From the NCBI GenBank assembly GCA_027071075.1, contig JALSUU010000277.1:4513-49884 (forward strand): 45,372 nt of DNA. Direction: 5' to 3'. The position numbers and the translations under genes are program-made. Each line of letters begins with the position of its first letter. Positions within the stretch are counted from its first letter, which is position 1. Source of the stretch: Sulfurimonas sp. (GTDB lineage: Bacteria; Campylobacterota; Campylobacteria; Campylobacterales; Sulfurimonadaceae). Under the pieces are notes generated by a model. It was not told where the DNA came from. It saw only the letters and a program-made list of their open reading frames with translations, and searched no databases. Positions 8,024-17,690 of this stretch are shown here, piece by piece.

Positions 8024-9826
8024 ATGTGTGCAGTATTTGGAATCATCGGTGAATATAATGAAAACAGAGCGAAAAATGCTCTAGCAAAACTCTTCCATCG
8101 TGGACCTGATTATTGTGGTGTTGTGCAAGGAGAGAGACTCTTTTTTGCACATCAGAGACTCTCTATCTTAGATATACATGAGCGAAGTCATCAACCACTC
8201 AAACACAAAGATATTCTTATCTCTTTTAATGGTGAGATATATAACTTTCAAGAGCTTAAAACCCAACTGGATTTTCCTTTTACTACTGCGAGTGATAGCG
8301 AGGTTATCCTTGCCGCTTATTTGCAGTGGGGTGTAGATTTTGTGCATCATCTGCGTGGGATGTTTGCTATTGCCATTTATGATGCAAAGAAACTCTACCT
8401 ATTTCGTGATAGACTTGGGAAAAAGCCCCTCTTTTTTATGCAGACTAAATCTGCATTTATTTTTGCATCAGAGATTAAAGGGCTTACACCTTTTTTAGAA
8501 AAAACTGAGATGAATAGCGATGCACTTCTCTCTTATCTCTCATTTTTAGCACCCACACCTCCCTACACTTTTTTTAAAAATATTCACAAATTAGCTGCTG
8601 GTGAGTATCTAGAATTTTTCGAGGGGAAATATAAAGTAGAGAGATACTACGACATCTTAGATACACCCTCAAATATCATTACAGATGAAGCGCTGGCATT
8701 GCAAAGTATAGAGCAGCTTTTAGAAGAATCCATAGAGATGCGACTCTCTGCTGATGTAGAGAGTGCAGCACTACTCTCAGGAGGTATTGATAGTGCGACC
8801 ATTAACTACTATGCGAAAAATGCGAACAAATCACTACCAACATATACCTTAGGATATAAAGAGTTTGCAAAGTATGATGAGAGAGCCAATGCCAAAGCAA
8901 CTGCAGAATTTTTGGGAGTAGAAAACAGAGCCATTGAAATAGATGAGACGATGTTTATAAATGCAAGTGAAGAAGTCCTCGATATACTTGATGAACCACT
9001 CAATGATCCTGCGGCTGTACCTCTCTACTTACTGTTTGAGCAGATTAAAAAAGATGGTTACAAAGTTGTTATGAGTGGAGAGGGGAGTGATGAAATATTT
9101 TTAGGGTATAGGCAGTACTTTGAGTATCTTGACATAGAAGGTGCATCAAACCTAGCCCATAAAAACTGGCTCAAAAAGTACTTTCGAGCAAATTTTTCCA
9201 TGAACCGTGAATGGGAGTGGTACAAACGCATCTTTGATGAGACCCTGCTCTTTCGTACATCTGGGGAGAAGTTTACCGACCTGCAAAAAAATAATCTTTT
9301 ACGAAGAAATGTAAAAGATAATGCATCCCTTCAATACCTTGCATCATATAGAAAGAGATTTGACTCTTCTACACATAGTGATGCAAGCTCTTGGTACAGC
9401 TACTGTGACCTCAATCTCTTCCAAGCGGAGCATTTCTTAACAAAACTTGACCGTGTCAGTATGGCGCACTCAATAGAGTCTCGCACACCTTTTTTAGACC
9501 ATAAACTTGTAGAACTTCTCTTTAGTATAGACCCTAAACTCCGATATAAAGATGGTGTTACAAAATCTCTTCTAAAAAAAGTGATGCAACCCTATCTGCA
9601 TCAAGATATCCTCAAACGAAAGAAGAAAGGTTTTGCCAATCCTTATATGGAGTATCTTATAAATTCAGGGAGAATATCGCTCATTCAAGAAGTGAATGAG
9701 CAGACAGGAATGTTTAAAAAAGAGGAACTTGACATATATATACAGAGTGCATCAAGGGGAAGTTTTAAACAGCATCTGTGGGGTCTGTATGTACTGAGTG
9801 TTTGGATGAAAAAGAACTTACTTTAA
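8024..9826 (+). CDS. asnB: Asparagine synthase (glutamine-hydrolysing)
   Basis: The 600-residue protein begins MCAVFGIIG, with Cys2 as the N-terminal nucleophile of a class II glutaminase domain (about 1-200). It also has HRGPDY (25-30), FNGEIYNF (68-75) and RDRLGKKPL. The synthetase domain has the PP-loop SGGIDS (252-257), which binds ATP for activating aspartate, and GEGSDEIFLGY further on. The length fits AsnB-type enzymes. Because sugar-polymer clusters often carry AsnB-like amidotransferases that act on other carboxylates, a glycan-modifying role is possible, but the default assignment is asparagine synthesis. Its stop codon overlaps the convergent DUF4395 gene. Confidence 0.9.
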   Translation: MCAVFGIIGEYNENRAKNALAKLFHRGPDYCGVVQGERLFFAHQRLSILDIHERSHQPLKHKDILISFNGEIYNFQELKTQLDFPFTTASDSEVILAAYLQWGVDFVHHLRGMFAIAIYDAKKLYLFRDRLGKKPLFFMQTKSAFIFASEIKGLTPFLEKTEMNSDALLSYLSFLAPTPPYTFFKNIHKLAAGEYLEFFEGKYKVERYYDILDTPSNIITDEALALQSIEQLLEESIEMRLSADVESAALLSGGIDSATINYYAKNANKSLPTYTLGYKEFAKYDERANAKATAEFLGVENRAIEIDETMFINASEEVLDILDEPLNDPAAVPLYLLFEQIKKDGYKVVMSGEGSDEIFLGYRQYFEYLDIEGASNLAHKNWLKKYFRANFSMNREWEWYKRIFDETLLFRTSGEKFTDLQKNNLLRRNVKDNASLQYLASYRKRFDSSTHSDASSWYSYCDLNLFQAEHFLTKLDRVSMAHSIESRTPFLDHKLVELLFSIDPKLRYKDGVTKSLLKKVMQPYLHQDILKRKKKGFANPYMEYLINSGRISLIQEVNEQTGMFKKEELDIYIQSASRGSFKQHLWGLYVLSVWMKKNLL

Positions 9827-10566
9827 AACTCTTCATCATCACCAAACTCTTTTGCTGTCTCCTGCTCAAAGCGTAAATCTTCCTCTTTTTTAAGTTGTTC
9901 TTTACTAAGTACCATTTCATGTAAAAACTGACCAAAAAATGTTACTGAATTTGTCTTCGCTAAGAGAAGATAAACACCACTACTAAGAGCAATAACAGTC
10001 ACTATTGCAATAGTTGCTTGTAAAGGATTAAAGGTTTGAATAGGCTCTCTTTTACGGATTTCACACACGCCACCTGGACAGTGCTGTGGATCTTCTTTTA
10101 TAATAAGCTTGTATATCATACACCCTATACACATTGCAAATGCACTCTCTAAAAACATGAGGGCTATACAGAGTACACAAATCAAAACCTTATAAAAAGT
10201 GATATCCCAATGCAAAACAAACCAGTAAACCATAGGAAAGGAGATAAGCCAACCAAGTGTCCATGCAAAACGCTTCTGCAGACCACCCACATACTCTGGT
10301 TTCTGATTTCTTACGACAAATTTTCCAAGAAGTAGAGAGGGAGAGTATTTTGGACTAATAACTTTTATTAAAAAATCAAACCATAAAAATGTCAAGTAGA
10401 CTCTCGCAACGATAACATGACCAAAGCCAATAGCTATAAAAAGAACAAGAATTCCAAGCATACCCAATATCCCAGCAGTAGCCCTTGCTTCCCTTTCATT
10501 AATAACGGTAACATCATACCCTGGGACTTTTTCCCCATATTCCCATAGAAAACTTTTAAGATTCAA
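9823..10566 (-). CDS. DUF4395-family membrane protein
   Basis: The 247-residue protein has about five hydrophobic helices. It contains FAMCIGCMIY with a CxxC in a membrane segment and HCPGGVCE just after it, a Cys-rich arrangement found in DUF4395 proteins. The C-terminus is acidic. The start codon is TTG at 10564-10566, chosen because a strong AGGAG (10572-10576) lies 5 bases upstream and no better start exists. The paired cysteines hint at redox activity or metal binding, but no function is established. Confidence 0.8.
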   Translation of the reverse strand: MNLKSFLWEYGEKVPGYDVTVINEREARATAGILGMLGILVLFIAIGFGHVIVARVYLTFLWFDFLIKVISPKYSPSLLLGKFVVRNQKPEYVGGLQKRFAWTLGWLISFPMVYWFVLHWDITFYKVLICVLCIALMFLESAFAMCIGCMIYKLIIKEDPQHCPGGVCEIRKREPIQTFNPLQATIAIVTVIALSSGVYLLLAKTNSVTFFGQFLHEMVLSKEQLKKEEDLRFEQETAKEFGDDEEF

Positions 10567-10570
10567 AAGG

Positions 10571-10576
10571 ACTCCT
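10571..10576 (-). promoter_or_regulatory. Ribosome binding site that sets a TTG start
   Basis: AGGAGT on the minus strand, 4-5 bases before TTG at 10564-10566, supports TTG as the start of the DUF4395 gene. Confidence 0.65.
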
Positions 10577-10640
10577 CTTATACATTAATATGCTATTGTA
10601 GCAAAAAGGGGTAATAAAGTAAAAAAAACTAAAATCTCGT

Positions 10641-11747
10641 CTATACACTTTGCGCAAGTTCATTCACACTCTCTTTTATAACCGTAATACTAGCCTTAGT
10701 ACTTTTAGAGAGTGCATCCATTTTCAAGACATTCTCTAGCATTTGTTCCGTATTCGCACCATTTTTTGAATAACTCTGTAATGTCCCAGTTGCTAAACCT
10801 ACCCCAAGAGTTATGGCCTCTCCAACCTCTTCTACATTTGAAGATGCATTCATTGATATTTCAGATATGGCTGCAACACTTAAAGCATTTTTATTCATCT
10901 GATCACTGCTATCACTGATTGACTGTATTACTACATTGATTGTTGCATTTATCTCTGCAAGTGATTTTTGTGTACGCTCGGCTAGTTTTCTTACTTCATC
11001 TGCAACAACTGCGAATCCACGCCCATGCTCTCCTGCACGAGCAGCTTCAATAGCTGCATTGAGTGCTAGTAAGTTCGTTTGATCAGCTATATCTGCTATC
11101 ACATTTATAACATCTTTAACCTGCTCTGTATCCATAGAAACTTTTACTAAATCATCTGCTAACATATTTTGTGAAGATGACGCTTCTTCTAGATTATTAG
11201 CTACATCTGCCATCTCTGATTTTATAGTGATAATCTTTTCACTTATCAGCTCTATATTGTCCTTAGATCTTTTTGCATCATCAATATCTGAAGAGAGTTC
11301 TTCTTGAAACATTTCACCCATCTTTACAACTGCATCTACTAAAGTTCGCTCATCATCTATATTATGTTTTGCTTTTTCATAATCTCTATTTATTCTATCA
11401 ATAATCTCTGCAATATTTGCTACTTTAGCATCTGTATCAACTGCTTTTTTAAATATCTCTTGAAATCTATTGACACTCTTTGCCGCTTCACTGAGTTCTG
11501 AATTATACTCATTTTTCAGAGTAATCTCTTTTCCATTTTCTAGTTCATTTAATTGTTTTATAAGAGATTTAGTCATATCAACACCATTGGATTTTTCATC
11601 TAAATCATGAATGAGAATAACGACAGCTATTACATACTGAATAATTTGTCCAATAATATTATCTGTAAAAAACGAACCATTTATAATTAGTAAAACAATA
11701 CCAACATAGTGAACAAAACGCATACGAAAGAAAAGAGAATGTAACAT
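10641..11747 (-). CDS. Methyl-accepting chemotaxis protein without periplasmic sensor domain
   Basis: The 368-residue protein has two closely spaced hydrophobic segments near the N-terminus (about 12-48) with almost no loop between them, a HAMP-like stretch (about 60-100) and a long signalling coiled coil. The highly conserved hairpin tip is present: [20 protein letters not shown], then [18 protein letters not shown]. Chemoreceptors of this kind signal to CheA/CheW. With no ligand-binding domain it may sense membrane or internal conditions, or act with a partner. It is a single gene with AAGGACTT ahead of the ATG. No CheB/CheR pentapeptide is seen at the C-terminus. Confidence 0.9.
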   Translation of the reverse strand: MLHSLFFRMRFVHYVGIVLLIINGSFFTDNIIGQIIQYVIAVVILIHDLDEKSNGVDMTKSLIKQLNELENGKEITLKNEYNSELSEAAKSVNRFQEIFKKAVDTDAKVANIAEIIDRINRDYEKAKHNIDDERTLVDAVVKMGEMFQEELSSDIDDAKRSKDNIELISEKIITIKSEMADVANNLEEASSSQNMLADDLVKVSMDTEQVKDVINVIADIADQTNLLALNAAIEAARAGEHGRGFAVVADEVRKLAERTQKSLAEINATINVVIQSISDSSDQMNKNALSVAAISEISMNASSNVEEVGEAITLGVGLATGTLQSYSKNGANTEQMLENVLKMDALSKSTKASITVIKESVNELAQSV

Positions 11748-11816
11748 AAGAAGTCCTTATATAAATTTTTACATACAATTGTATCTAAAAATATAAGGTT
11801 TTAAGAAGAAGAAGAT

Positions 11817-11842
11817 AAAAAAAGCGGAATAATCCGCCTTTT
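11817..11842 (-). terminator. Intrinsic terminator after infA
   Basis: On the minus strand a GGCGGA/TCCGC stem with a TTAT loop is followed by seven or more T. It begins just after the infA stop codon and ends the spc-side transcript. An A-rich run on the other side makes it potentially bidirectional. Confidence 0.85.
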
Positions 11843-12061
11843 TTATTTGTAACGATAAGTAATTCTACCCTTATCGAGTGAGTATGGAGTTAACTCAAGT
11901 TTTACCTTATCACCTGGAAGAATTTTAATGTAGTGCATTCTCATTTTTCCAGCAATGTGACATAAAATTATATGTCCATTATCTAATTCAACACGGAAAG
12001 TTGCATTTGGTAATGCTTCAATAATCTTGCCGTCAACTTCAATAACATCAGCTTTAGCCAT
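11843..12061 (-). CDS. infA: Translation initiation factor IF-1
   Basis: The 72-residue protein has the S1/OB-fold of IF-1, with [20 protein letters not shown] at the start, [17 protein letters not shown] in the middle and the KGRITYRYK end that is nearly invariant. Its size is exactly that of bacterial IF-1, which binds the ribosomal A site during initiation. It follows map by 22 bases and is the last gene of the ribosomal cluster. The genes that often come next in other bacteria (rpmJ, rpsM, rpsK) are absent; a terminator follows instead. Confidence 0.97.
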   Translation of the reverse strand: MAKADVIEVDGKIIEALPNATFRVELDNGHIILCHIAGKMRMHYIKILPGDKVKLELTPYSLDKGRITYRYK

Positions 12062-12083
12062 ATTTAAGTCCTTTTAGTTTCTC

Positions 12084-12842
12084 TTAAGCAAGAGATAATA
12101 TTTCAGCTTTACCATTGATAACTGCAACAGTATGCTCATAGTGTGAACCGCGTAAACCATCGGTACTAACAACATCCCAACCATTTTCTAATATAATAGG
12201 CTTCGACTCTTTTTGACATATCATAGGTTCTAAACAAAAAACCATTCCATTTTTTATTTTCGGTCCAGACTTTGCTTTCTTTCCCTCTAAATAGTTTGGA
12301 ATTTCAGGCTCTTCATGAGGTTTTTTCCCTATTCCATGACCACAAAAGTTTCGTAGTGGAACAAATCCTGCATCGAGTATAAAATCTTCCATTAACTTTG
12401 AAAGTTCTTTAAACCGCATACCCTCTTTTATATTTGAAATTGCGTTATAAAGAGTATCTTTTGAGCATGCAATAAGAGCTTCATCTTCTGCCGTTATTGT
12501 ACCAACACCAACACTAATGGCTGCATCACCAAACCAACCCTCAAGTTCTGTACCGATATCAAAACCGATAACATCCCCCTCTTGGAGTCTGTAATCAGAT
12601 GGAATACCATGGATAATAACTTGGTTTAGTGAAGTACAAACAGCATTTGGAAAGCCATATAAACCTTTAAAAGAGGGCTTAGCACCATGGCTACGGATAT
12701 AATCCTCAGCCATAGCATCAAGCTCTTTTAAAGAGGCTCCAACCTTTGTGTTTGATCGAAGAAGATCTAATGCACCACCAACAATTTTGTTAGCAGCGCG
12801 TAATTTCTCAATCTCTTGAGGTTTTCTAAGAGCAATAGCCAT
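12084..12842 (-). CDS. map: Methionine aminopeptidase, type I
   Basis: The 252-residue protein has the pita-bread metallopeptidase motifs: NQVIIHGIPSDYRLQEGD with the substrate His, GDVIGFDIGTELEGWFGDAA with the two metal Asp, NFCGHGIGKKPHEEPEIPNY with the metal His, and FCLEPM and HYEHTVAV with the metal Glu residues. It removes the initiator Met from new proteins. It starts 2 bases after the secY stop, the order secY-map-infA being typical. Confidence 0.97.
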   Translation of the reverse strand: MAIALRKPQEIEKLRAANKIVGGALDLLRSNTKVGASLKELDAMAEDYIRSHGAKPSFKGLYGFPNAVCTSLNQVIIHGIPSDYRLQEGDVIGFDIGTELEGWFGDAAISVGVGTITAEDEALIACSKDTLYNAISNIKEGMRFKELSKLMEDFILDAGFVPLRNFCGHGIGKKPHEEPEIPNYLEGKKAKSGPKIKNGMVFCLEPMICQKESKPIILENGWDVVSTDGLRGSHYEHTVAVINGKAEILSLA

Positions 12843-12844
12843 CG

Positions 12845-14107
12845 TTATAGACCGACTGCACTTAGAGTTTCGTACTTGCTCATATAGACTTGCGCTTCAA
12901 TTTTTCTCATCGTATCAAGAGCAACTTGAACAACGATTAAAACTGCAGTACCACCAAAGAAGAATGGGACACCCATCCCTTTAATAATCATAAATGGTAA
13001 AGTTGCAATAAGACCTAAATAAAGAGCACCAGTAAATGTTAATCTACTTGCTGTCTCATTTAAGAAATTTTTTGTTGCCTCACCCGTACGAATACCGGGG
13101 ATAAATCCACCTTGGCGTTTTAAGTTATCAGCAATGTCTTTTGCATTAAATGTAATCGATGCATAAAAGAATGCAAAGAAAATAACAAACACAAAAGTTA
13201 AAAAGTTAAAGAAATAACTATTTGGGCTTAAAAAGTCAGCAATCGCTTGAATAGCAGGGTTAGTACTACTTGAGAGAACTGTCATTGGAAACATTAAAAT
13301 AGCACTTGCAAAAATTACTGGAATAACACCAGCAAGGTTTACTTTAATAGGAATATAGTTCATTACGCGCTTATCTTGGTTTTGCATCATAGTCTTTTTA
13401 GCATATGTAATAGGTACACGACGCTCACCAAGTTCAACATAAATAATAATACCAACAGTAGCCAATATCAAAATAAGAATTCCTATAACTGTGATAAAAC
13501 TCATAGCACCACTATTTACCATAGTAATAGTTTTACCAATCGCAGTAGGAATACCAGAAACAATTCCTGCAAAGATAATTAAAGAGATACCATTACCGAT
13601 ACCACTTTGTGTTATCTGCTCACCAATCCACATTAGTAACATTGTTCCCGCTAACATTGAAATAGCAGAAAGAAGTATAAATGTATTATGGTCGGCTAAA
13701 ATAGCACTATTACCACTTGGACCAGTAAGACTTTGTAGTCCTACACTCACACCAATAGCTTGAATCAGAGTAATAGCAATAGTCGCATAACGAATAATTT
13801 GCATATACTTTACCATTCCATCACGCTCTTTTTTCATCTGACCAAGTGGTGCAAAAGTTGCAGCAAGAAGTTCCATAATAATTGAAGCAGTGATATAAGG
13901 CATAATACCAAGTGAAATAATAGATAGTCTCTTTATAGCGTTTCCACTAAACATATTCATAAGTCCCAGAGCATCTGATTGGTGTGAGTCGAAGAAAGAA
14001 GCAATAACTGCTACATCTACGCCGGGAACTGGCACATAAGCCAGTAGGCGGTAGATAAATAAAAACCCGATAGTAATAAGTATCTTATTAACTAGATTTT
14101 TATTCAT
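12845..14107 (-). CDS. secY: Preprotein translocase subunit SecY
   Basis: The 420-residue protein has ten predicted membrane helices. Recognisable motifs include the early GVDVAVIASFF (plug-side) segment, NMFSGNAIKRLSIISLGIMP and ITASIIMELL, and ITQSGIGNGISLIIFAGI. It is the channel-forming subunit of the Sec translocon in the inner membrane. It is placed between rplO and map, starting 2 bases after the rplO stop, and is co-transcribed with the ribosomal protein genes. Confidence 0.97.
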   Translation of the reverse strand: MNKNLVNKILITIGFLFIYRLLAYVPVPGVDVAVIASFFDSHQSDALGLMNMFSGNAIKRLSIISLGIMPYITASIIMELLAATFAPLGQMKKERDGMVKYMQIIRYATIAITLIQAIGVSVGLQSLTGPSGNSAILADHNTFILLSAISMLAGTMLLMWIGEQITQSGIGNGISLIIFAGIVSGIPTAIGKTITMVNSGAMSFITVIGILILILATVGIIIYVELGERRVPITYAKKTMMQNQDKRVMNYIPIKVNLAGVIPVIFASAILMFPMTVLSSSTNPAIQAIADFLSPNSYFFNFLTFVFVIFFAFFYASITFNAKDIADNLKRQGGFIPGIRTGEATKNFLNETASRLTFTGALYLGLIATLPFMIIKGMGVPFFFGGTAVLIVVQVALDTMRKIEAQVYMSKYETLSAVGL

Positions 14108-14109
14108 TT

Positions 14110-14508
14110 TTAGTTACCTGTAGTAGTAACGTTTTCGTCTTTAATTTTCGATGCTAAATCTTTTGCAGATGCACCTACTAATTTGATTTTAGCTACTGAG
14201 TTAGCAACTTTATGAACAGAACGGATTGTCTCCATTGTGATCTCAGTTAATTCTGCAACAGCTTTAATTTTTTCAACATTGATAACATATGGCTTCACTA
14301 ATTTAGAAGTAAATCCTATCTTAGGCATACGCTTAGCAAGTGGTTGTTGACCACCCTCAAAGTTTCTTTTTCTCTTGTAACCTGAACGAGATTTCTGACC
14401 TTTCTGACCACGAGCGGCAGTCTTACCAGTACCAGATGCTTGTCCACGTCCAACACGCTTACGATTAGAAGTAGAACCCTCAGCAGGTGTTAAATTTTCA
14501 ATACCCAT
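14110..14508 (-). CDS. rplO: Large subunit ribosomal protein uL15
   Basis: The 132-residue product begins [12 protein letters not shown] and has the basic glycine-rich N-terminal region ([20 protein letters not shown]) typical of L15. An in-frame TTG one codon upstream (14511) is possible, but the ATG at 14508 has AAGGA at better distance and is preferred. It directly follows rpsE; rpmD (L30), which sits here in many bacteria, is absent. Confidence 0.95.
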   Translation of the reverse strand: MGIENLTPAEGSTSNRKRVGRGQASGTGKTAARGQKGQKSRSGYKRKRNFEGGQQPLAKRMPKIGFTSKLVKPYVINVEKIKAVAELTEITMETIRSVHKVANSVAKIKLVGASAKDLASKIKDENVTTTGN

Positions 14509-14511
14509 CAA

Positions 14512-14952
14512 TTATCCTTTCAGTCTACCAAGTGCTTCAACAGTTGCGCGCACTAGTGTGTTAGGGTTGTTAGAACCGATTGACTTTGTAAGGATATCTT
14601 GAATCCCTGCAAGCTCTAGAACTGGACGAGCAGCTCCACCAGCGATAACACCTGTACCTTCAGATGCTGGCTTAAGTAAAACACGACTTGCGTTATACTT
14701 ATGCTCAATATCGTGAGCAATAGTAGAACCTTTAATCTTAACAGTTGTTAAGTTTTTAAAAGCGTTATCTACTGCTTTACGAATAGCATCAGGAACCTCT
14801 TTAGCTTTACCAACACCGTAACCGATAGTACCATTTTTGTTACCAACTACAATTAATGCAGTAAAACGAAAACGACGACCACCCTTTACAACTTTAGTAA
14901 CACGACCAATATTTACAATTGATTCTTCGAAATCATCTCTGTTAATTTCCAT
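14512..14952 (-). CDS. rpsE: Small subunit ribosomal protein uS5
   Basis: The protein (146 residues) has the S5 N-terminal RNA-binding domain with [20 protein letters not shown] and the [17 protein letters not shown] loop, and the C-terminal [20 protein letters not shown] region. Two ATG codons stand in tandem; the second (14952) has a 5-base spacing from AGGAG and is chosen, but 14955 is also possible. Confidence 0.96.
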   Translation of the reverse strand: MEINRDDFEESIVNIGRVTKVVKGGRRFRFTALIVVGNKNGTIGYGVGKAKEVPDAIRKAVDNAFKNLTTVKIKGSTIAHDIEHKYNASRVLLKPASEGTGVIAGGAARPVLELAGIQDILTKSIGSNNPNTLVRATVEALGRLKG

Positions 14953-14961
14953 CATGTCTCC

Positions 14962-15318
14962 TTAAAACTTTATTTCGTTTGCACGAAGTGAATCACCAAA
15001 CGCAGCAACTACACCGTGATATTGGTAACCATTACGATCAAAAACAATCTCATTAATGTTAGCAGCTTTTAGTGTTGCAGCAAATGCTTCACCAAGTGCA
15101 GCAGCACCTTCTTTGTTTGCTTTATGACCAGTTGATTTAGAGCTTAAAGCACATAATGTTGTTGCAGTAACATCATCAATAGCTTGAACGCTTAAATAAC
15201 GGTTTGATTTAAATACAGAAACACGAGGAAGTGAAGCACTACCAGATATTTTTGCACGAATACGAAGCTTACGCTTTAAACGATTAGCTACTTTGCTTTT
15301 TAATACTTTTGCATTCAT
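14962..15318 (-). CDS. rplR: Large subunit ribosomal protein uL18
   Basis: The 118-residue protein shows the L18 pattern: [20 protein letters not shown], then [16 protein letters not shown], and the closing [20 protein letters not shown]. It binds 5S rRNA with L5. It lies in the standard order between rplF and rpsE. Confidence 0.96.
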   Translation of the reverse strand: MNAKVLKSKVANRLKRKLRIRAKISGSASLPRVSVFKSNRYLSVQAIDDVTATTLCALSSKSTGHKANKEGAAALGEAFAATLKAANINEIVFDRNGYQYHGVVAAFGDSLRANEIKF

Positions 15319-15334
15319 AATTTAATACCTTCCC

Positions 15335-15871
15335 TTACTTCTTAGCAGTTTTACCGGCTTTACGCACGATATGCTCTTCCATGTACTTAACACCTTTACC
15401 TTTGTAAGGCTCTGGTGGACGGAAACTTCTGATTTCAGCAGCTACTTGACCAAGAGTTTGTTTGTCATGACTCTTAAGAGTGATAACATTCTTCTCAACG
15501 CTTGCTTCAATTACATCTGGTAAATCATAATTAATATCATGAGAAAAACCAAGTTGAAGATTAAGAACCTTACCTTTAACAGCAGCTCTATAACCAACAC
15601 CATTAATCTCTAATTGCTTAGAATAACCAGAAGTTAAACCAGTAACAATATTTTGAGACAATGCTCTATATGTTCCCCAAAAAGCTCTATGCTCTTTCGC
15701 TTCAGATTTAGTAGCGAAAGTTAAAACATTCCCTTCAAGAGAAAAGTCAACATTTCCTTTTGTATCTAAATCAACACTATTTTTGCCTTTAGCAAAAGTA
15801 ATAACATTTCCATTTGTACTAACTGTAATGTCAGCAGCAAATTCTACCGGTTTTTTACCAATTCTTGACAT
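15335..15871 (-). CDS. rplF: Large subunit ribosomal protein uL6
   Basis: The 178-residue protein begins [17 protein letters not shown] and ends with [17 protein letters not shown], the invariant L6 C-terminal motif, followed by a basic tail. It has two repeated beta-alpha domains of usual length. It lies between rpsH and rplR in the spc order. Confidence 0.97.
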   Translation of the reverse strand: MSRIGKKPVEFAADITVSTNGNVITFAKGKNSVDLDTKGNVDFSLEGNVLTFATKSEAKEHRAFWGTYRALSQNIVTGLTSGYSKQLEINGVGYRAAVKGKVLNLQLGFSHDINYDLPDVIEASVEKNVITLKSHDKQTLGQVAAEIRSFRPPEPYKGKGVKYMEEHIVRKAGKTAKK

Positions 15872-15883
15872 GCTATTCTCCCC

Positions 15884-16282
15884 CTACCAAATTGTACACA
15901 TAACTTCGCCACCAATGCCAAGCTCATAAGCTTTATCATTAGCAAGAACGCCGTGTGATGTACTAACAATAATAGTACCATAACCATTTTTGAAACGCTT
16001 GATATCTTCTTTACCTTTGTAAACGCGTCTACCAGGCTTAGAAACTCTTTTCATCTCATTAATTACTATTTTACCATCTTCATCGTATTTAAGTACAACT
16101 TTGATTGTCTTTTTAACGCCATCTTCAAGAACATTTGCAGACTCAAGATAACCTTTTTCTACTAAGATATTTGCTACAGCTTCAACACTCTTAGAGTGCA
16201 CTAAAGTAGTAACTGGTAATCTTCTCATACCTGCATTACGAACACGAGTTAACGCATCTGATACTAGATCATTAATTGCCAT
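15884..16282 (-). CDS. rpsH: Small subunit ribosomal protein uS8
   Basis: The 132-residue protein begins [18 protein letters not shown] and contains [15 protein letters not shown] and the [12 protein letters not shown] signature near the end, closing with [10 protein letters not shown]8 binds 16S rRNA and, in E. coli, also its own mRNA in this operon. It is preceded by the longest gap in the ribosomal cluster (16283-16356), which holds two hairpins. Confidence 0.97.
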   Translation of the reverse strand: MAINDLVSDALTRVRNAGMRRLPVTTLVHSKSVEAVANILVEKGYLESANVLEDGVKKTIKVVLKYDEDGKIVINEMKRVSKPGRRVYKGKEDIKRFKNGYGTIIVSTSHGVLANDKAYELGIGGEVMCTIW

Positions 16283-16299
16283 TATTTTTCCTTAATGTG

Positions 16300-16363
16300 A
16301 GTGTCCATAAAATGAACACTTGCGATTGCTAGGAGTTTCAATCTGGAGGCTATAGCCTACCAG
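16300..16363 (-). promoter_or_regulatory. Two RNA hairpins between rpsN and rpsH
   Basis: On the minus-strand RNA one hairpin pairs AGTGTTC with GGACACT around a 7-base loop (16300-16320; one G-U pair). The other is a 12-bp self-complementary AGGCTATAGCCT (16347-16358) flanked by CTGG and CCAG, overlapping the rpsN stop. There is no T-tract, so these are not obvious terminators. They may be sites for autoregulation or mRNA processing. Confidence 0.45.
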
Positions 16364-16542
16364 CTTGACTTTCTAACACCTGGGATTAATCCCTCGTTTG
16401 CCATTTTTCTAAAACATATACGACAGATACCGAAGTCACGAAGTACTGAGTGTGGACGACCACAGATTTGACATCTTGTGTATCCGCGTACTTTGAACTT
16501 AGGTTCTCTTGCCGCTTTTGCGATCATAGACTTCTTAGCCAT
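16357..16542 (-). CDS. rpsN: Small subunit ribosomal protein uS14, zinc type
   Basis: The 61-residue protein is the short, zinc-binding form of S14. The four ligands are visible as CQIC (24-27) and CRIC (40-43). The remaining parts, [20 protein letters not shown] and [15 protein letters not shown], match this form closely. Its ATG overlaps the rplE stop by one base. Confidence 0.97.
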   Translation of the reverse strand: MAKKSMIAKAAREPKFKVRGYTRCQICGRPHSVLRDFGICRICFRKMANEGLIPGVRKSSW

Positions 16543-17087
16543 TAGTTACTTCCTTTAGTGAAAGGCATTCCCATTTTCTCTAAAAGAGTAAATCCTGCCT
16601 TATCTGAATCAGCTGTAGTAACTACAGTGATATTCATACCATGAATTTGCATGATCGAATCATAGCTTACTTCAGGGAAAATAAGTTGCTCTTGAAGACC
16701 GAAGTTATAGTTACCACGACCATCAAAACCATTTCTTGGAACACCACGGAAATCTTTCACACGAGGAAGTGCGATAGCTACAAGGCGATCAAAGAAGTTA
16801 TACATATTTTCACCACGAAGAGTTACACGGATACCAACTGGCATACCTTCACGAACTTTAAAACCTGCAACAGATTTTTTCGCGATTACTGTAGTTGCTT
16901 TTTGACCAGCAATTTTAGTAATTGTATCTTCAATGTTTTTAATAAGTTTGTTATCTTTCATTGCAAAACCAGCACCAACAGAGATGATAATCTTCTCTAT
17001 TTTAGGGATTTGCATTGGGTTTTTAATACCAAGATCAGCTTGTAATTCAGATTTTAAACCTAAATATTTTTCTTTTAAGCGTGCCAT
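16542..17087 (-). CDS. rplE: Large subunit ribosomal protein uL5
   Basis: The 181-residue protein has the L5 core: [50 protein letters not shown] and the [20 protein letters not shown] loop that contacts 5S rRNA and tRNA. Length and position are as expected. Confidence 0.97.
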   Translation of the reverse strand: MARLKEKYLGLKSELQADLGIKNPMQIPKIEKIIISVGAGFAMKDNKLIKNIEDTITKIAGQKATTVIAKKSVAGFKVREGMPVGIRVTLRGENMYNFFDRLVAIALPRVKDFRGVPRNGFDGRGNYNFGLQEQLIFPEVSYDSIMQIHGMNITVVTTADSDKAGFTLLEKMGMPFTKGSN

Positions 17088-17091
17088 CTAA

Positions 17092-17322
17092 TTATGCCTC
17101 CACTTTGCGTACATTTGAAGCATCGATAGGCATCTCTTTATTGATATGTCCACCTTTTGCATTCTCTTCAGTTGGTTTAACTGCTTTTTTAGCAATCTTA
17201 CAACCCTCAACGATAACCTTGTTTTTCTTAGGCATTACTGCTAAAACAGTAGCCTTAGTTCCACGATCATCTCCAGCGATAATTTCTACAGTATCACCTT
17301 TTTTGAAATTAAACTTTGCCAT
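17092..17322 (-). CDS. rplX: Large subunit ribosomal protein uL24
   Basis: The 76-residue protein has the KOW motif near its start (KKGDTVEIIAGDDRGTKATV) and KVIVEGCKIAKKAVKPTEEN. It is somewhat shorter than E. coli L24 (104), as is usual in this group. It starts on the last base of the rplN stop. Confidence 0.95.
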   Translation of the reverse strand: MAKFNFKKGDTVEIIAGDDRGTKATVLAVMPKKNKVIVEGCKIAKKAVKPTEENAKGGHINKEMPIDASNVRKVEA

Positions 17323-17690
17323 TAAACAACCTCCGGCGCAAGAGAAACAATTTTCATGAAACCAGCATAACGCACTTCACGACCAACAGGTCCAAAAATA
17401 CGAGTACCGATTGGTTCTCTTTTGTCATCAAGTATTACAGCTGCGTTATCGTCAAAACGGATTAATGAACCATTTTCACGCTGAATCTCTTTATGAGTTC
17501 TTACAACAACAGCTTTAACAACTTTACCTTTTTTAACTTTAGCAGTTGGAGTCGCTTTCTTCACAGAAGCAACGATAACATCACCTATCGAAGCATAACG
17601 ACGCTTAGAACCACCAAGTACCTTAATACACATAATCTCTTTAGCACCTGTGTTATCAGCTACCACTAAACGAGTAAAACCTTGGATCAT
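17322..17690 (-). CDS. rplN: Large subunit ribosomal protein uL14
   Basis: The 122-residue protein has the typical opening [20 protein letters not shown], the [19 protein letters not shown] segment and the C-terminal [13 protein letters not shown]. Its length is exactly that of bacterial L14. Confidence 0.98.
   Translation of the reverse strand: MIQGFTRLVVADNTGAKEIMCIKVLGGSKRRYASIGDVIVASVKKATPTAKVKKGKVVKAVVVRTHKEIQRENGSLIRFDDNAAVILDDKREPIGTRIFGPVGREVRYAGFMKIVSLAPEVV

Noticed and set aside
13376..13763. Plus-strand open frames inside secY
   Set aside because: They are antisense frames of a conserved gene, with low-complexity translations and no recognisable domain.
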